The position numbers and the translations under genes are program-made. From Arthrobacter sp. MYb23 (GTDB taxonomy: Bacteria > Actinomycetota > Actinomycetes > Actinomycetales > Micrococcaceae), in NCBI RefSeq assembly GCF_002979775.1, contig NZ_PCPR01000019.1, forward strand, positions 45,070-109,069: 64,000 nt of DNA, given 5' to 3'. The notes beneath the pieces are model-generated. The model did no database searches, was not told the origin of the DNA, and saw only the letters and a program-made list of their open reading frames with translations. Shown here one piece after another: positions 9,139 to 18,735 of the stretch; the stretch's first letter is position 1; every line of letters begins with the position of its first letter.

Positions 9139-10182
9139 ATGACGCACCCATCCCCCGCCCTTCCAGCAACCAGACCGGCTCGACGCCGGCCTTCCGTGGC
9201 ATGGTCCGTGCTGGCTCTGCTGATGGTGCTGCCGGTGGCGGGGGTATCAATGTTCCGGGCAATCCCTGTGGAATGGCCCCTCATCGTGGTGCAACTGCTG
9301 TCCTTCACACCTTGGATGGTGGTGCCCGCTCTCGTCGCCGTGATCCTGGCCTTGGCAGGACGCCGCCTCTGGGTGGTCATCACGACGGCGGCCCTGCTGG
9401 CAGTCCAGCTGTTCTGGCTGTTTCCGCTGGACGCCGGAAAGGAGCAAGACCTTCCTGCAGGGACTGCATCCGTCCCCGTGGAAGTGATGAGCCTGAACTC
9501 TGAATACGGGGAAGCGGACGCCGCCAGCATCGTGCGGCTTGTCCGTGAGAACGGCATTCAACTGCTGGCTCTTCAGGAACATACACAGGGACTTGAGGAC
9601 CGCCTGCAGTCCGAGGGCTTGGATCAACTGTTGCCGAACCGGCTCAGTGAACCCAGTGACGACGCGTCTGGTGGGGCCGTGTATTCGGTGTTCCCGCTGG
9701 AGGCCGTGGGACTTCTGCCTGACACCCCTTTCCGCATGGACGTCACGCGGGTACTCATCACGGATGCGGGGGCTGGTACAACGGCCACCTTGAACCTCAC
9801 CAATGTCCACGCCCTTCCGCCCGTTGATGAGCGGATCGGTCAGTGGCGCAGCGACTTGGACAAAGTGGCCCGCCAGGCATCCCGCCCAGGAAGTCAGTTG
9901 CTGATGGGTGACTACAACGCCACGTACGATCACTCCGAATTCAGGGCGTTGCTGGATACTGCCCTGGCAGGTCAAGACGGCAGGAAGCTGGTGGATGTGG
10001 GGACGGCCTCCGGCGGGCGGTTCTCCCCCACGTGGCCGATGGAGGGTCCGCCGCTGCCCGGGATCGTCATCGATCACATGGTGACGTCTCCCCGGATCAG
10101 CAGCAGCGACTACTCGGTCCATCAGATTCCCGGCAGCGATCATGCGGCCATCATGGCCCGGCTGGTCATTTCCGCCGGATAA
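9139..10182 (+). CDS. Endonuclease/exonuclease/phosphatase family membrane protein
   Basis: Protein of 347 aa with about three N-terminal membrane helices (residues ~20-105) followed by an extracytoplasmic EEP domain. Catalytic landmarks of the DNase I/sphingomyelinase fold are present: SLN, LQEH, NVHALPP, GDYNA, the IDHM aspartate and a C-terminal GSDHAA. The substrate is unknown (phosphodiester or phospholipid in related proteins). An upstream in-frame ATG at 9115 has a GGGAG-like site, but the TAGACT hexamer placed 7 nt before 9139 argues for the shorter form. Ends at a hairpin shared with the convergent SDR gene. Confidence 0.88.
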   Translation: MTHPSPALPATRPARRRPSVAWSVLALLMVLPVAGVSMFRAIPVEWPLIVVQLLSFTPWMVVPALVAVILALAGRRLWVVITTAALLAVQLFWLFPLDAGKEQDLPAGTASVPVEVMSLNSEYGEADAASIVRLVRENGIQLLALQEHTQGLEDRLQSEGLDQLLPNRLSEPSDDASGGAVYSVFPLEAVGLLPDTPFRMDVTRVLITDAGAGTTATLNLTNVHALPPVDERIGQWRSDLDKVARQASRPGSQLLMGDYNATYDHSEFRALLDTALAGQDGRKLVDVGTASGGRFSPTWPMEGPPLPGIVIDHMVTSPRISSSDYSVHQIPGSDHAAIMARLVISAG

Positions 10183-10211
10183 GTCGTTCCCGCCGGATAA
10201 CGCGTCGGCAA

Positions 10212-10249
10212 GCCGCTAAACCGTGGCTGGCCGGCAACGGTTTAGCGGC
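10212..10249. terminator. Hairpin between convergent EEP and SDR genes
   Basis: A 13-bp perfect inverted repeat (10212-10224 against 10237-10249) with a 12-nt loop. It lacks a long T-run but sits between two converging genes. Confidence 0.6.
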
Positions 10250-10286
10250 GGGGCAACGGCTTTAGCGGCGGGGCAACGGCTTTAGC
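10241..10286. repeat. Tandem 20-bp repeat, 2.3 copies
   Basis: The 20-base unit beginning TTTAGCGGCGGGG occurs at 10241-10260 and 10261-10280 and then partially at 10281-10286. The first copy contributes the right arm of the hairpin at 10237-10249. The partial copy contains the stop codon of the SDR gene. Confidence 0.9.
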
Positions 10287-11061
10287 CTTCTTTGCGGACC
10301 AGCTTGTGATTGGCAGCCTGCGCCACTGGGCGGACCACAATCTGGTCGAGGTTCACGTGGTGCGGCAGTGACACGGCGTACTTGACCACGTCTGCCACAT
10401 CCCCGGCGGTCAGGGGCTTCTCAACACCTGCATAGACTTTGGCGGCTGCATCTTTGTCGCCCAAGCGGTTCAGGGCGAATTCCTCTGTATAAACCAGGCC
10501 CGGAGCCACTTCGATGACCCGGACGTTGTTGCCCACCTCTTCCAGGCGCAGGGCATTGGTCATGGCGTGCTGGGCAAACTTTGCTGCGTTGTAGCCAGCG
10601 CCTCCCTCGTAGGCAGACAGTCCGGCCGTCGAAGTCAGGTTCAGGACAGTTCCTTCGCCATTCTCCCGGAGCATGGGCAGGAAGGCACGGGTGATCTTCA
10701 TGGTGCCCAGGACGTTCACCTGGTACATCCAGTCCCAGTCTTCCGTGTCCGCGTTTGCGATGGTGTCCGCACCGCGGGCACCACCGGCGATGTTGATGAG
10801 GGTGTCAGCACCTCCGGCTTTGGTGACGGCCGCGAGCAAGGCCGCTACGTCGTCGTCGTTGGTGATGTCTGCGGGGAACGGCACTGCGCCGGTTTCGGCG
10901 CCCAGGGCCCCCAGCCTGTCAGCCCTGCGCGCTACGGCGAAGACTTTCCATCCGGTGGAGACCAAAGCCTTGACGGTAGCCTCGCCGATTCCGGTGCTGG
11001 CCCCGGTTACAACGGCCGTCTTGTTCTGTACTGCAGGTGTAGTGTGTGCTGCCAAAGTCAT
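10282..11061 (-). CDS. Short-chain dehydrogenase/reductase
   Basis: Cytosolic NAD(P)-dependent SDR of the classical type, 259 aa. The cofactor motif TGASTGIG is at 19-26, and the catalytic Ser region (NLTSTAG) and YNAAK are present. The N-terminal ATG at 11061 sits 6 nt after a TAGTGT hexamer, so the transcript is probably leaderless. Substrate unknown. It stands alone between a convergent neighbour and the divergent valS, which gives no metabolic hint. Confidence 0.9.
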   Translation of the reverse strand: MTLAAHTTPAVQNKTAVVTGASTGIGEATVKALVSTGWKVFAVARRADRLGALGAETGAVPFPADITNDDDVAALLAAVTKAGGADTLINIAGGARGADTIANADTEDWDWMYQVNVLGTMKITRAFLPMLRENGEGTVLNLTSTAGLSAYEGGAGYNAAKFAQHAMTNALRLEEVGNNVRVIEVAPGLVYTEEFALNRLGDKDAAAKVYAGVEKPLTAGDVADVVKYAVSLPHHVNLDQIVVRPVAQAANHKLVRKEG

Positions 11062-11067
11062 GGCACC

Positions 11068-11073
11068 ACACTA
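11068..11073 (-). promoter_or_regulatory. -10 hexamer TAGTGT, leaderless start of SDR gene
   Basis: Ends 6 nt before the minus-strand ATG at 11061. Confidence 0.6.
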
Positions 11074-11133
11074 TCGGCCGTGCGGGGTTCTGCTGCGGCG
11101 GGCTGTAACGCCAGGCCATGAAACAATTGGTCC

Positions 11134-13755
11134 ATGGCTGAATCAACGCAGGGTACAGACACGCCCGCCACCGCCCCCATCAACGTTCCCGACAAGCCGG
11201 CCCTTGAAGGCCTCGAGGCTGCCTTGACGCAGCGCTGGCTGGAAGAAGGAACCTACAAGTTCAACCCGGACACCACACGGGAGCAGGTCTACTCGATCGA
11301 CACTCCCCCGCCCACGGCATCCGGCTCGCTCCACGTGGGCCACATGTTCTCCTTCACCCAGACTGACGTCCAGGCCCGCTACATGCGCATGACCGGCAAG
11401 AACGTCTTCTACCCCATGGGTTGGGACGACAACGGCTTGCCCACCGAGCGCCGCGTCCAGAACTACTATGGCGTCCGTTGCGATCCCGCCATCCCGTACA
11501 AGGCTGACTACACACCCCCGGCACAGCCGGCCAAGAACCAGCGCGACTTCGACGTCGTATCGCGCCAGAACTTCATCGAACTGTGCGAGGAACTCGCCGT
11601 TGAGGACGAGAAAGTCTTCGAGAACCTCTTCCAGACCCTCGGCCTGTCGGTCGACTGGGATCTGACATACCGCACCATTGACGACACCTCCCGCGCCGTA
11701 TCCCAGCGTGCCTTCCTTGCCAACCTGTCCGCCGGTGACGCCTACATGGCCGAGGCCCCCACACTGTGGGATGTGACGTTCCGCACCGCGGTGGCACAGG
11801 CCGAGCTTGAGGACCGCGAAGTTGCAGGCGCTTACTACCGCTACCCGTTCTTCACCGAAGACGGCGAAAAGATCTTCATCGAAACCACGAGGCCGGAACT
11901 TCTCGCGGCGTGCGCGGCTTTGGTGGCAAACCCCGACGACGAGCGGTACCAGCCGCTGTTCGGCAAGACCGTCACGTCCCCGCTGTTCGACGTCGAGCTC
12001 GAGGTCAAGGCCCACCCGCTCGCCAAGGCGGACAAGGGCTCGGGCATCGCCATGGTCTGTACGTTCGGCGACCTGACCGACGTCACCTGGTGGCGCGAAC
12101 TCCAGCTGCCTACCCGCGCCATCATGGGCCGCGACGGCCGCATCATTGCCGACGCCCCCGAGTGGATCACTACCGAGGCCGGCAAGGAAGCCTACGCCGC
12201 GATCGCCGGCAAGACTGCCTTCTCCGCCAAGGAAGCCGTGGTTGAACTTCTCAAAGCAGCCGACCTTCTGGACGGCGAACCAAAGAAGATCACCCACCCG
12301 GTGAACTTCTTCGAGAAGGGCGACAAGCCCCTTGAGGTTGTCACGTCCCGTCAGTGGTACATCCGCAACGGTGGCCGCGACGAGGAACGCCGCGAACGCC
12401 TCATCGGCCGGGGCCAGGAAATCACCTTCCACCCGGCGTTCATGCGTTCCCGCTACGAGAACTGGATCGCAGGCCTGAACGGTGACTGGCTCGTATCCCG
12501 CCAGCGCTTCTTCGGTGTGCCCATTCCCGTCTGGTATCCGTTGGACGCCCAAGGCAACCCGGACTACGACAACCCGATTATTCCGTCGGACGAGATGCTG
12601 CCGGTAGACCCTGCCGCGGACGCTGCTCCCGGTTTTGAGGAGTCGCAGCGCGATCAGGCCAACGGCTTCACTGGTGACGCCGACGTTCTGGATACGTGGG
12701 CAACGTCCTCCCTGACCCCGCAGATTGTGGGTGGCTGGAGCCGTGACGAGGACCTGTTCTCCAAGGTCTACCCCTTCGACCTCCGTCCGCAGGGTCACGA
12801 CATCATCCGCACCTGGCTGTTCTCCTCGGCCGTTCGCGCGGATGCCCTGCAGAAGAGCGCCCCGTGGAAGCACGCGGCCATCTCCGGCTGGATCCTTGAC
12901 CCGGACCGCAAGAAGATGTCCAAATCCAAGGGCAACGTTGTAGTGCCCACCGAGGTGCTCAATGAGTACGGTTCTGATGCCGTCCGCTACTGGGCAGCTT
13001 CAGCCAAGCTCGGTGCTGACACGGCCTACGAGATCGCCCAGATGAAGATCGGCCGCCGCCTCGCCATCAAGCTGCTCAACGCCTCAAAGTTCGTCTTGAA
13101 CCTCGGCGCAACTGAGAACTCGGTAGTGTCCGGCGACCTCTCAGTGTTGACCAACCCGTTGGACCGTGCGCTGCTCGCGCAACTGTCCGACGTCGTTGCC
13201 CAGTCCACCAAGGCTTTCGAGAACTACGACTACGCCCGTGCACTCCAGATCACCGAGTCGTTCTTCTGGCAGTTCACGGACGACTACGTGGAGCTCATCA
13301 AGGACCGTGCCTACGGTGCCGCGGGCGACACCGAGCAGGCATCCGTCCTGGCCGCGTTGGCGACAACGCTGGACTCGCTGCTCCGCCTCTTCGCACCGTT
13401 CCTGCCTTTCGCAACCGAAGAGGTCTGGGGCTGGTGGCGTTCAGGATCAGTTCACCGTGCAGACTGGCCGGCGGCCCTGGAGATCACCGATGGCGATACC
13501 ACCATGCTCGGCACAGTGGGTGTAGCACTCAGCGGTATCCGCAAGGCCAAGTCCGAGGCCAAGGTCAAGCAGCGGACCGCGGTTCTCTCGGCAGCCATCA
13601 CTGCATCCGAGGTACTGGTAGCCCAGTTGAAGGCCGGCCTGGGTGACTTGAAGGCCGCCGCGAACGCGCAGGAAATCACGCTCCAATCCGGCGAGGGTGA
13701 ATTGACTGTCAGCGACGTCGTTCTGGCTCCCGCCGAGGAAACGCCTGCGTCCTAG
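11134..13755 (+). CDS. valS: Valyl-tRNA synthetase
   Basis: Class Ia synthetase, 873 aa. HVGH (HIGH signature) is at residues 67-70 and KMSKSKGN is in the C-terminal half of the catalytic domain. A CP1 editing region and an anticodon-binding domain follow, then a short C-terminal tail. No T-box is visible in the 72-bp spacer upstream, unlike ileS. The gene is divergent from the SDR and is followed by a palindrome, direct repeats and a terminator. Confidence 0.98.
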   Translation: MAESTQGTDTPATAPINVPDKPALEGLEAALTQRWLEEGTYKFNPDTTREQVYSIDTPPPTASGSLHVGHMFSFTQTDVQARYMRMTGKNVFYPMGWDDNGLPTERRVQNYYGVRCDPAIPYKADYTPPAQPAKNQRDFDVVSRQNFIELCEELAVEDEKVFENLFQTLGLSVDWDLTYRTIDDTSRAVSQRAFLANLSAGDAYMAEAPTLWDVTFRTAVAQAELEDREVAGAYYRYPFFTEDGEKIFIETTRPELLAACAALVANPDDERYQPLFGKTVTSPLFDVELEVKAHPLAKADKGSGIAMVCTFGDLTDVTWWRELQLPTRAIMGRDGRIIADAPEWITTEAGKEAYAAIAGKTAFSAKEAVVELLKAADLLDGEPKKITHPVNFFEKGDKPLEVVTSRQWYIRNGGRDEERRERLIGRGQEITFHPAFMRSRYENWIAGLNGDWLVSRQRFFGVPIPVWYPLDAQGNPDYDNPIIPSDEMLPVDPAADAAPGFEESQRDQANGFTGDADVLDTWATSSLTPQIVGGWSRDEDLFSKVYPFDLRPQGHDIIRTWLFSSAVRADALQKSAPWKHAAISGWILDPDRKKMSKSKGNVVVPTEVLNEYGSDAVRYWAASAKLGADTAYEIAQMKIGRRLAIKLLNASKFVLNLGATENSVVSGDLSVLTNPLDRALLAQLSDVVAQSTKAFENYDYARALQITESFFWQFTDDYVELIKDRAYGAAGDTEQASVLAALATTLDSLLRLFAPFLPFATEEVWGWWRSGSVHRADWPAALEITDGDTTMLGTVGVALSGIRKAKSEAKVKQRTAVLSAAITASEVLVAQLKAGLGDLKAAANAQEITLQSGEGELTVSDVVLAPAEETPAS

Positions 13756-13762
13756 CAAGATA

Positions 13763-13780
13763 GGCCCATGATCATGGGCC
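13763..13780. repeat. Perfect 18-bp palindrome after valS
   Basis: GGCCCATGATCATGGGCC reads identically on both strands. It lies 8 bp after the valS stop. With no loop it would be a poor RNA hairpin, so a DNA-binding site is at least as likely. Confidence 0.85.
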
Positions 13781-13782
13781 GC

Positions 13783-13809
13783 CCGATTTTGGGACAATCC
13801 GATTTTGGG
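13783..13809. repeat. Two direct copies of CCGATTTTGGG
   Basis: Copies at 13783-13793 and 13799-13809, a 16-bp period, immediately before the valS terminator. Confidence 0.85.
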
Positions 13810-13816
13810 CAAAGGG

Positions 13817-13859
13817 GAAGCCCCATCAGCGTTTTGCCGTTGGTGGGGCTTCGACTTTT
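13817..13859 (+). terminator. Intrinsic terminator of valS
   Basis: GAAGCCCCA at 13817-13825 pairs with TGGGGCTTC at 13844-13852, with further imperfect pairs inside and a T-rich CGACTTTT tail. Confidence 0.85.
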
Positions 13860-14122
13860 CGGCTGTCTGGTGATGTCTTGACAGTCTGGCGGAATCCTTG
13901 GAATTTCAGGTCTTCCTACCTCATCACTGGTAGGTTACTTCCAACTTTGCCGAAGGCTGCGTTGGTTGCAATCACTGAATCTTTGGTTTCCGTGTCCCTC
14001 TTCTTTCGAAGTGGGTAAGAACCATTGTTGTCCCGTTGAGGATGATGCACAAGGCCTTTGGAAGAACTACAAACCTGTAGTTTTCCTGCCGTTGATCAGC
14101 CAGCTGTGGCAGAGTATTGATC
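13860..14122. other. AT-richer gene-free stretch before Fpg/Nei gene
   Basis: No ORF here looks like a gene. The region is clearly less GC-rich than its surroundings. It holds a TTGACA hexamer (13878-13883) without a good -10 at 17 bp, and a CCTACC-N8-GGTAGG inverted repeat (13915-13934). It may contain the promoter of the following glycosylase gene or a small RNA; nothing decisive is visible. Confidence 0.4.
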
Positions 14123-14998
14123 ATGCCGGAACTCCCCGAAGTGCACGGCCTGTGCATGTACTTGGACACCCAACTCCATGGAGCCGTGCTGACCGAGGTC
14201 CGCATCAACTCCTTTTCTGCGCTCAAGACGGCGGATCCTCCCTATACGGCTCTTGAAGGCCGGACGATCCTTGGTGCACAGCGCATCGGTAAGTTCGTTT
14301 GCCTCGACGCAGACGGCCTGTTCTTTGTGTTTCACTTGGCAAAGGCCGGCTGGGTCAGGTACACCGAACACCCGTCCTCTGCCGGATTGCGCATGGGCAA
14401 AAGCAACATCTCGGCGCGACTCCTGCTCCACCGGCCTGCCGACGACGCCCACATTGGCGTGGACCTGACCGAAGCAGGAACCAAGAAGAGCCTCGCCATC
14501 TATGTGGTGAAGGATCCTCAGGATGTTCCAGGGATAGCCACGCTGGGACCGGAACCCCTCAGCCCCGATTTTGACGTTGCTGCGCTGGCAGGCATTGTGG
14601 GATCAAGCTCGCAGCAGATCAAAGGCCTCCTGCGCAGCCAGAGCGTGATTGCTGGAATCGGCAACGCCTACAGCGACGAGATTCTCCACGCCGCCAGGAT
14701 TTCGCCCTTTGCCACCGCAAAAACCCTCGACCAGGCAACGGTGAACCGGCTCTATGAAGCCATGCAGGAGGTCCTGGTGGGTGCCGTCAGCGCAGCAGCC
14801 GGCAAACCATCAAGCGAACTTAAAGACACCAAGCGCAGCAACTTCCGGGTACATGCCAGGACCGGTCAGCCCTGCCCGGTGTGTGGGGATACCGTGCGTG
14901 AGGTGTCCTTTGCGGACACCTCACTTCAGTATTGCGCCACGTGCCAGACCCACGGGAAGATCCTCGCAGACAGACGTACCTCGCGGTTCCTGAAATAG
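14123..14998 (+). CDS. Fpg/Nei family DNA glycosylase
   Basis: Base-excision repair glycosylase/AP lyase, 291 aa. I start at ATG 14123 because the mature N-terminal proline (PELPE) is the catalytic nucleophile, so the TTG six bases upstream would abolish activity. A helix-two-turns-helix segment (IKGLLRSQSVIAGIGNAYSDEIL) and a C-terminal zinc finger with two CxxC pairs (CPVC, CATC) ending in CQTHGKILADR are present. The lesion range (oxidised purines or pyrimidines) cannot be told from sequence alone. A second, different family member is encoded at 20553-21440. Confidence 0.93.
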   Translation: MPELPEVHGLCMYLDTQLHGAVLTEVRINSFSALKTADPPYTALEGRTILGAQRIGKFVCLDADGLFFVFHLAKAGWVRYTEHPSSAGLRMGKSNISARLLLHRPADDAHIGVDLTEAGTKKSLAIYVVKDPQDVPGIATLGPEPLSPDFDVAALAGIVGSSSQQIKGLLRSQSVIAGIGNAYSDEILHAARISPFATAKTLDQATVNRLYEAMQEVLVGAVSAAAGKPSSELKDTKRSNFRVHARTGQPCPVCGDTVREVSFADTSLQYCATCQTHGKILADRRTSRFLK

Positions 14999-15008
14999 AA
15001 GTTAACCG

Positions 15009-15686
15009 CTAGTTGAATTCGGGGCTTTCAGTACGGCTGCGCTTCAGCTCGAAGAAGTGGGGATAGCCGGCCAAAGTCACCGTGGCGTCCCAGATCTTCC
15101 CGGCCTCTTCACCCCGGGGAATACGAGTGAGCACCGGGCCGAAGAACGCCGTGCCGTTGACGGCTACCACGGGAGTTCCGACGTCCTGTCCGACTAATGA
15201 AATACCGGCCTCGTGGCTGGCACGCAAGTGGGCATCGTAGTGGTCTGAATCCGCGAAGCGTGCCAAGTCAGCGGGCAGTCCCGTCTCAGCCAGGGCTTTC
15301 TGGATGACCGAGGCGCGGTCCTTGTTACCTTCGTGGTGGATCTGCTCACCCATGGCGTCATACAAGGGCTTCACGTAGCTGCTGCCATGGAGCTCCTGTG
15401 CCGCGATAATCACCCGCACGGGTCCCCAGCTGTCATCCATCATGGCCCTGTAGTCCTCGGGGAGGTCCCGGCCCTCATTGAGCACTGAGAGGCTCATGAC
15501 GTGCCATGTGGTCTCGATGCCCCGGACCTGCTCCACTTCGCCGATCCAGCGCGACGTGATCCATGCGAACGGGCAGACGGGGTCGAACCAGAAATCAGCC
15601 TTGTTGACGTTCTCTTCGGACACAGTCTGTTCGGGCACGATCTGTTCGGGCACAGGTAACTCCTCTGAAGGGTGTGAAAGCGACAT
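15009..15686 (-). CDS. DsbA-fold protein, Rv2466c-like, monothiol active site
   Basis: Protein of 225 aa closely resembling the mycothiol-dependent nitroreductase/disulfide reductase family typified by M. tuberculosis Rv2466c (family recalled, not searched). Landmarks are FWFDP..CP..WITSRW, GPVRV, the cis-Pro region DVGTPVV and IPRGEEAGK...YPHFFELKR. The usual CPWC is CPFA here: Cys38 is kept and the second cysteine is Ala41. An N-terminal extension of about 28 residues contains a VPEQ repeat; an internal GTG near residue 22 is an alternative start. It is convergent with the glycosylase gene (10-nt gap). Confidence 0.85.
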   Translation of the reverse strand: MSLSHPSEELPVPEQIVPEQTVSEENVNKADFWFDPVCPFAWITSRWIGEVEQVRGIETTWHVMSLSVLNEGRDLPEDYRAMMDDSWGPVRVIIAAQELHGSSYVKPLYDAMGEQIHHEGNKDRASVIQKALAETGLPADLARFADSDHYDAHLRASHEAGISLVGQDVGTPVVAVNGTAFFGPVLTRIPRGEEAGKIWDATVTLAGYPHFFELKRSRTESPEFN

Positions 15687-15732
15687 GACAGCGGTCCCGG
15701 AGGAACCACGTCTTGTTTAGGCCAACAGGGGG

Positions 15733-17022
<1,290 letters not shown>

Positions 17023-17150
17023 GTGTGAATCCCTTCGTTGCATGCGGGTGATGCGGTTCCGCGCCGTACTCAAGTGTGCGGCCGGGCCGCGGATGGCACC
17101 ACCGTGACAACATCCACTCTAAGTCACAATGGGCTGCTTGGGTGGAAACA

Positions 17151-17193
17151 GAACGCCGGTGCGGTCCATATTTCGTGAACCGCACCGGCGTTC
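17151..17193 (-). terminator. Terminator between clpP2 and clpX
   Basis: A 15-bp perfect stem (17151-17165 against 17179-17193) with a 13-nt loop and TGTTT following on the minus strand, 12 nt after the clpP2 stop. Confidence 0.8.
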
Positions 17194-17204
17194 AAATCCG
17201 TGCG

Positions 17205-17864
17205 CTACCGGGTGATTGCCTGGGGCTTGATCTTCCGGGAGTCCAAAACCTGGTCGATGAGACCGTAGCTCAGGGCGTCCGCAGCAGTGAGAATCTTGTC
17301 TCGCTCGATGTCGTTGTTGACCTGCTCGGACGTACGGCCCGAGTGGTGCGCCAACGTGTCTTCAAGCCAGGTACGCATGCGCATGACTTCCGCCGCCTGA
17401 ATCTCGAGGTCCGAAGCCTGTCCGCCCTGACCACCGGAAAGCGCCGGCTGGTGGATCAAAACACGGGCGTTCGGCAGGGCCAGCCGCTTACCGGGCGTAC
17501 CGGCGGCAAGCAGGACTGCAGCCGCACTGGCCGCCTGTCCCAGGCAGACCGTCTGGATCTCCGGACGGATGTACTGCATGGTGTCGTAGATGGCCGTCAT
17601 GGCAGTGAACGAGCCACCCGGCGAGTTGATGTAAAGGGTGATGTCGCGGTCCGGATCAGTCGATTCAAGGACCAGCAGCTGCGCCATGATGTCGTCAGCG
17701 GAAGCGTCGTCCACCTGGACGCCGAGGAAGATGATGCGGTCCTCGAACAGTTTGGTGTACGGGTCCTGGCGCTTGAAGCCGTAGGGCGTGCGCTCCTCGA
17801 ACTGGGGCAGGACGTAACGGCTGGACGGGAGATTACCGGCAGACCATCCGAAGTTGTAGTTCAT
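17205..17864 (-). CDS. clpP2: ATP-dependent Clp protease proteolytic subunit 2
   Basis: Serine peptidase subunit, 219 aa. The catalytic Ser is in GQAASAAAVLL and the catalytic His in LIHQPAL. Compared with its neighbour it has a longer N-terminus (FGWSAGNLPSSRYVLPQFEERT), as in actinobacterial ClpP2. ClpP1 and ClpP2 form a mixed two-ring protease in related species. AGGAG lies 8 nt before the ATG at 17864, and the gene starts 39 nt after clpP1, so the two are co-transcribed. Confidence 0.97.
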   Translation of the reverse strand: MNYNFGWSAGNLPSSRYVLPQFEERTPYGFKRQDPYTKLFEDRIIFLGVQVDDASADDIMAQLLVLESTDPDRDITLYINSPGGSFTAMTAIYDTMQYIRPEIQTVCLGQAASAAAVLLAAGTPGKRLALPNARVLIHQPALSGGQGGQASDLEIQAAEVMRMRTWLEDTLAHHSGRTSEQVNNDIERDKILTAADALSYGLIDQVLDSRKIKPQAITR

Positions 17865-17903
17865 GTTCTTTACTCCTGGGGTTTCAGTGGTTCTTTGTGC
17901 CGG

Positions 17904-18542
17904 TTAGTTTTCGGAGTTCGACTGGTTGGCCGTTCCGCCGCCACCTGCAACAGAACCGGCGTGCGCCGAGATCTTGTCGAAGAAGCCGTACTCCAGCGCC
18001 TCAGGCGCCGTGAACCATTTGTCGCGGTCGTTGTCCTTGAGGATGGTTTCAACGGATTGCCCGGTCTGCTCTGCCGTCAATTCGGCCATGACCTTCTTCA
18101 TGTGCAGGATCAGTTCGGCTTGGATCTTGATGTCCGAGGCCGTGCCACCGATGCCGCCCGAGGGCTGGTGCATCAGGATGCGGGCGTTGGGAGTTGCGTA
18201 ACGCTTGCCCTTGGTGCCGGAGGACAGGAGGAACTGTCCCATGGACGCTGCCAGGCCGGTTGCCACGGTGACGACGTCGTTCGGGATGAACTGCATGGTG
18301 TCGTAGATGGCCATGCCGGCCGTCACCGAACCACCCGGGGAGTTGATGTACAGGTAGATGTCCTTCTCCGGGTCTTCAGCCGAGAGGAGGAGCAGCTGAG
18401 AGCAGATGGCGTTGGCGTTCTCGTCACGGACTTCAGAGCCGAGCCAAATGATGCGCTCTTTCAGCAGGCGGTTGTAGATGTAGTTGTCCTGGGCTGCGGG
18501 ATCGACAGTTGCCATCCGGGGAGCCTCTGATTGCTGTGACAT
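17904..18542 (-). CDS. clpP1: ATP-dependent Clp protease proteolytic subunit 1
   Basis: Serine peptidase subunit, 212 aa, with the catalytic Ser in GLAASMGQFLL and the His in MHQPSGGIGG. The C-terminal tail is glycine- and serine-rich (AGGGGTANQSN). The ATG at 18542 has a GAGAGG ribosome site. It is the first gene of the clpP1P2 unit, separated from tig by a terminator, so it should have its own promoter in 18543-18690. Confidence 0.97.
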   Translation of the reverse strand: MSQQSEAPRMATVDPAAQDNYIYNRLLKERIIWLGSEVRDENANAICSQLLLLSAEDPEKDIYLYINSPGGSVTAGMAIYDTMQFIPNDVVTVATGLAASMGQFLLSSGTKGKRYATPNARILMHQPSGGIGGTASDIKIQAELILHMKKVMAELTAEQTGQSVETILKDNDRDKWFTAPEALEYGFFDKISAHAGSVAGGGGTANQSNSEN

Positions 18543-18691
18543 AAGTACTTACCTCTCGCTGGTGCCAGTGACCTCACTGAACTTCACTACTTGGACACTA
18601 ACCGTTTTCACGGGCGATTTGTTCGCCGAAATCGCGCTGTTCGCTGACGGCGCACGTCTGCGTTCAGCACCAATGTTCAGCCTTAAAGCAA

Positions 18692-18723
18692 ACCGGCCCC
18701 GGATCATGTGATCCGGGGCCGGT
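18692..18723 (-). terminator. Terminator of tig
   Basis: A 15-bp perfect stem (18692-18706 against 18709-18723), 12 nt after the tig stop codon. The two-base gap means the tip of the stem opens into the loop. Confidence 0.85.
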
Positions 18724-18735
18724 AGGAGTCGTTGA

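Noticed and set aside
10241..10286. Tandem repeats as a possible CRISPR remnant
   Set aside because: Repeats are directly abutting with no spacers and no cas genes are present.
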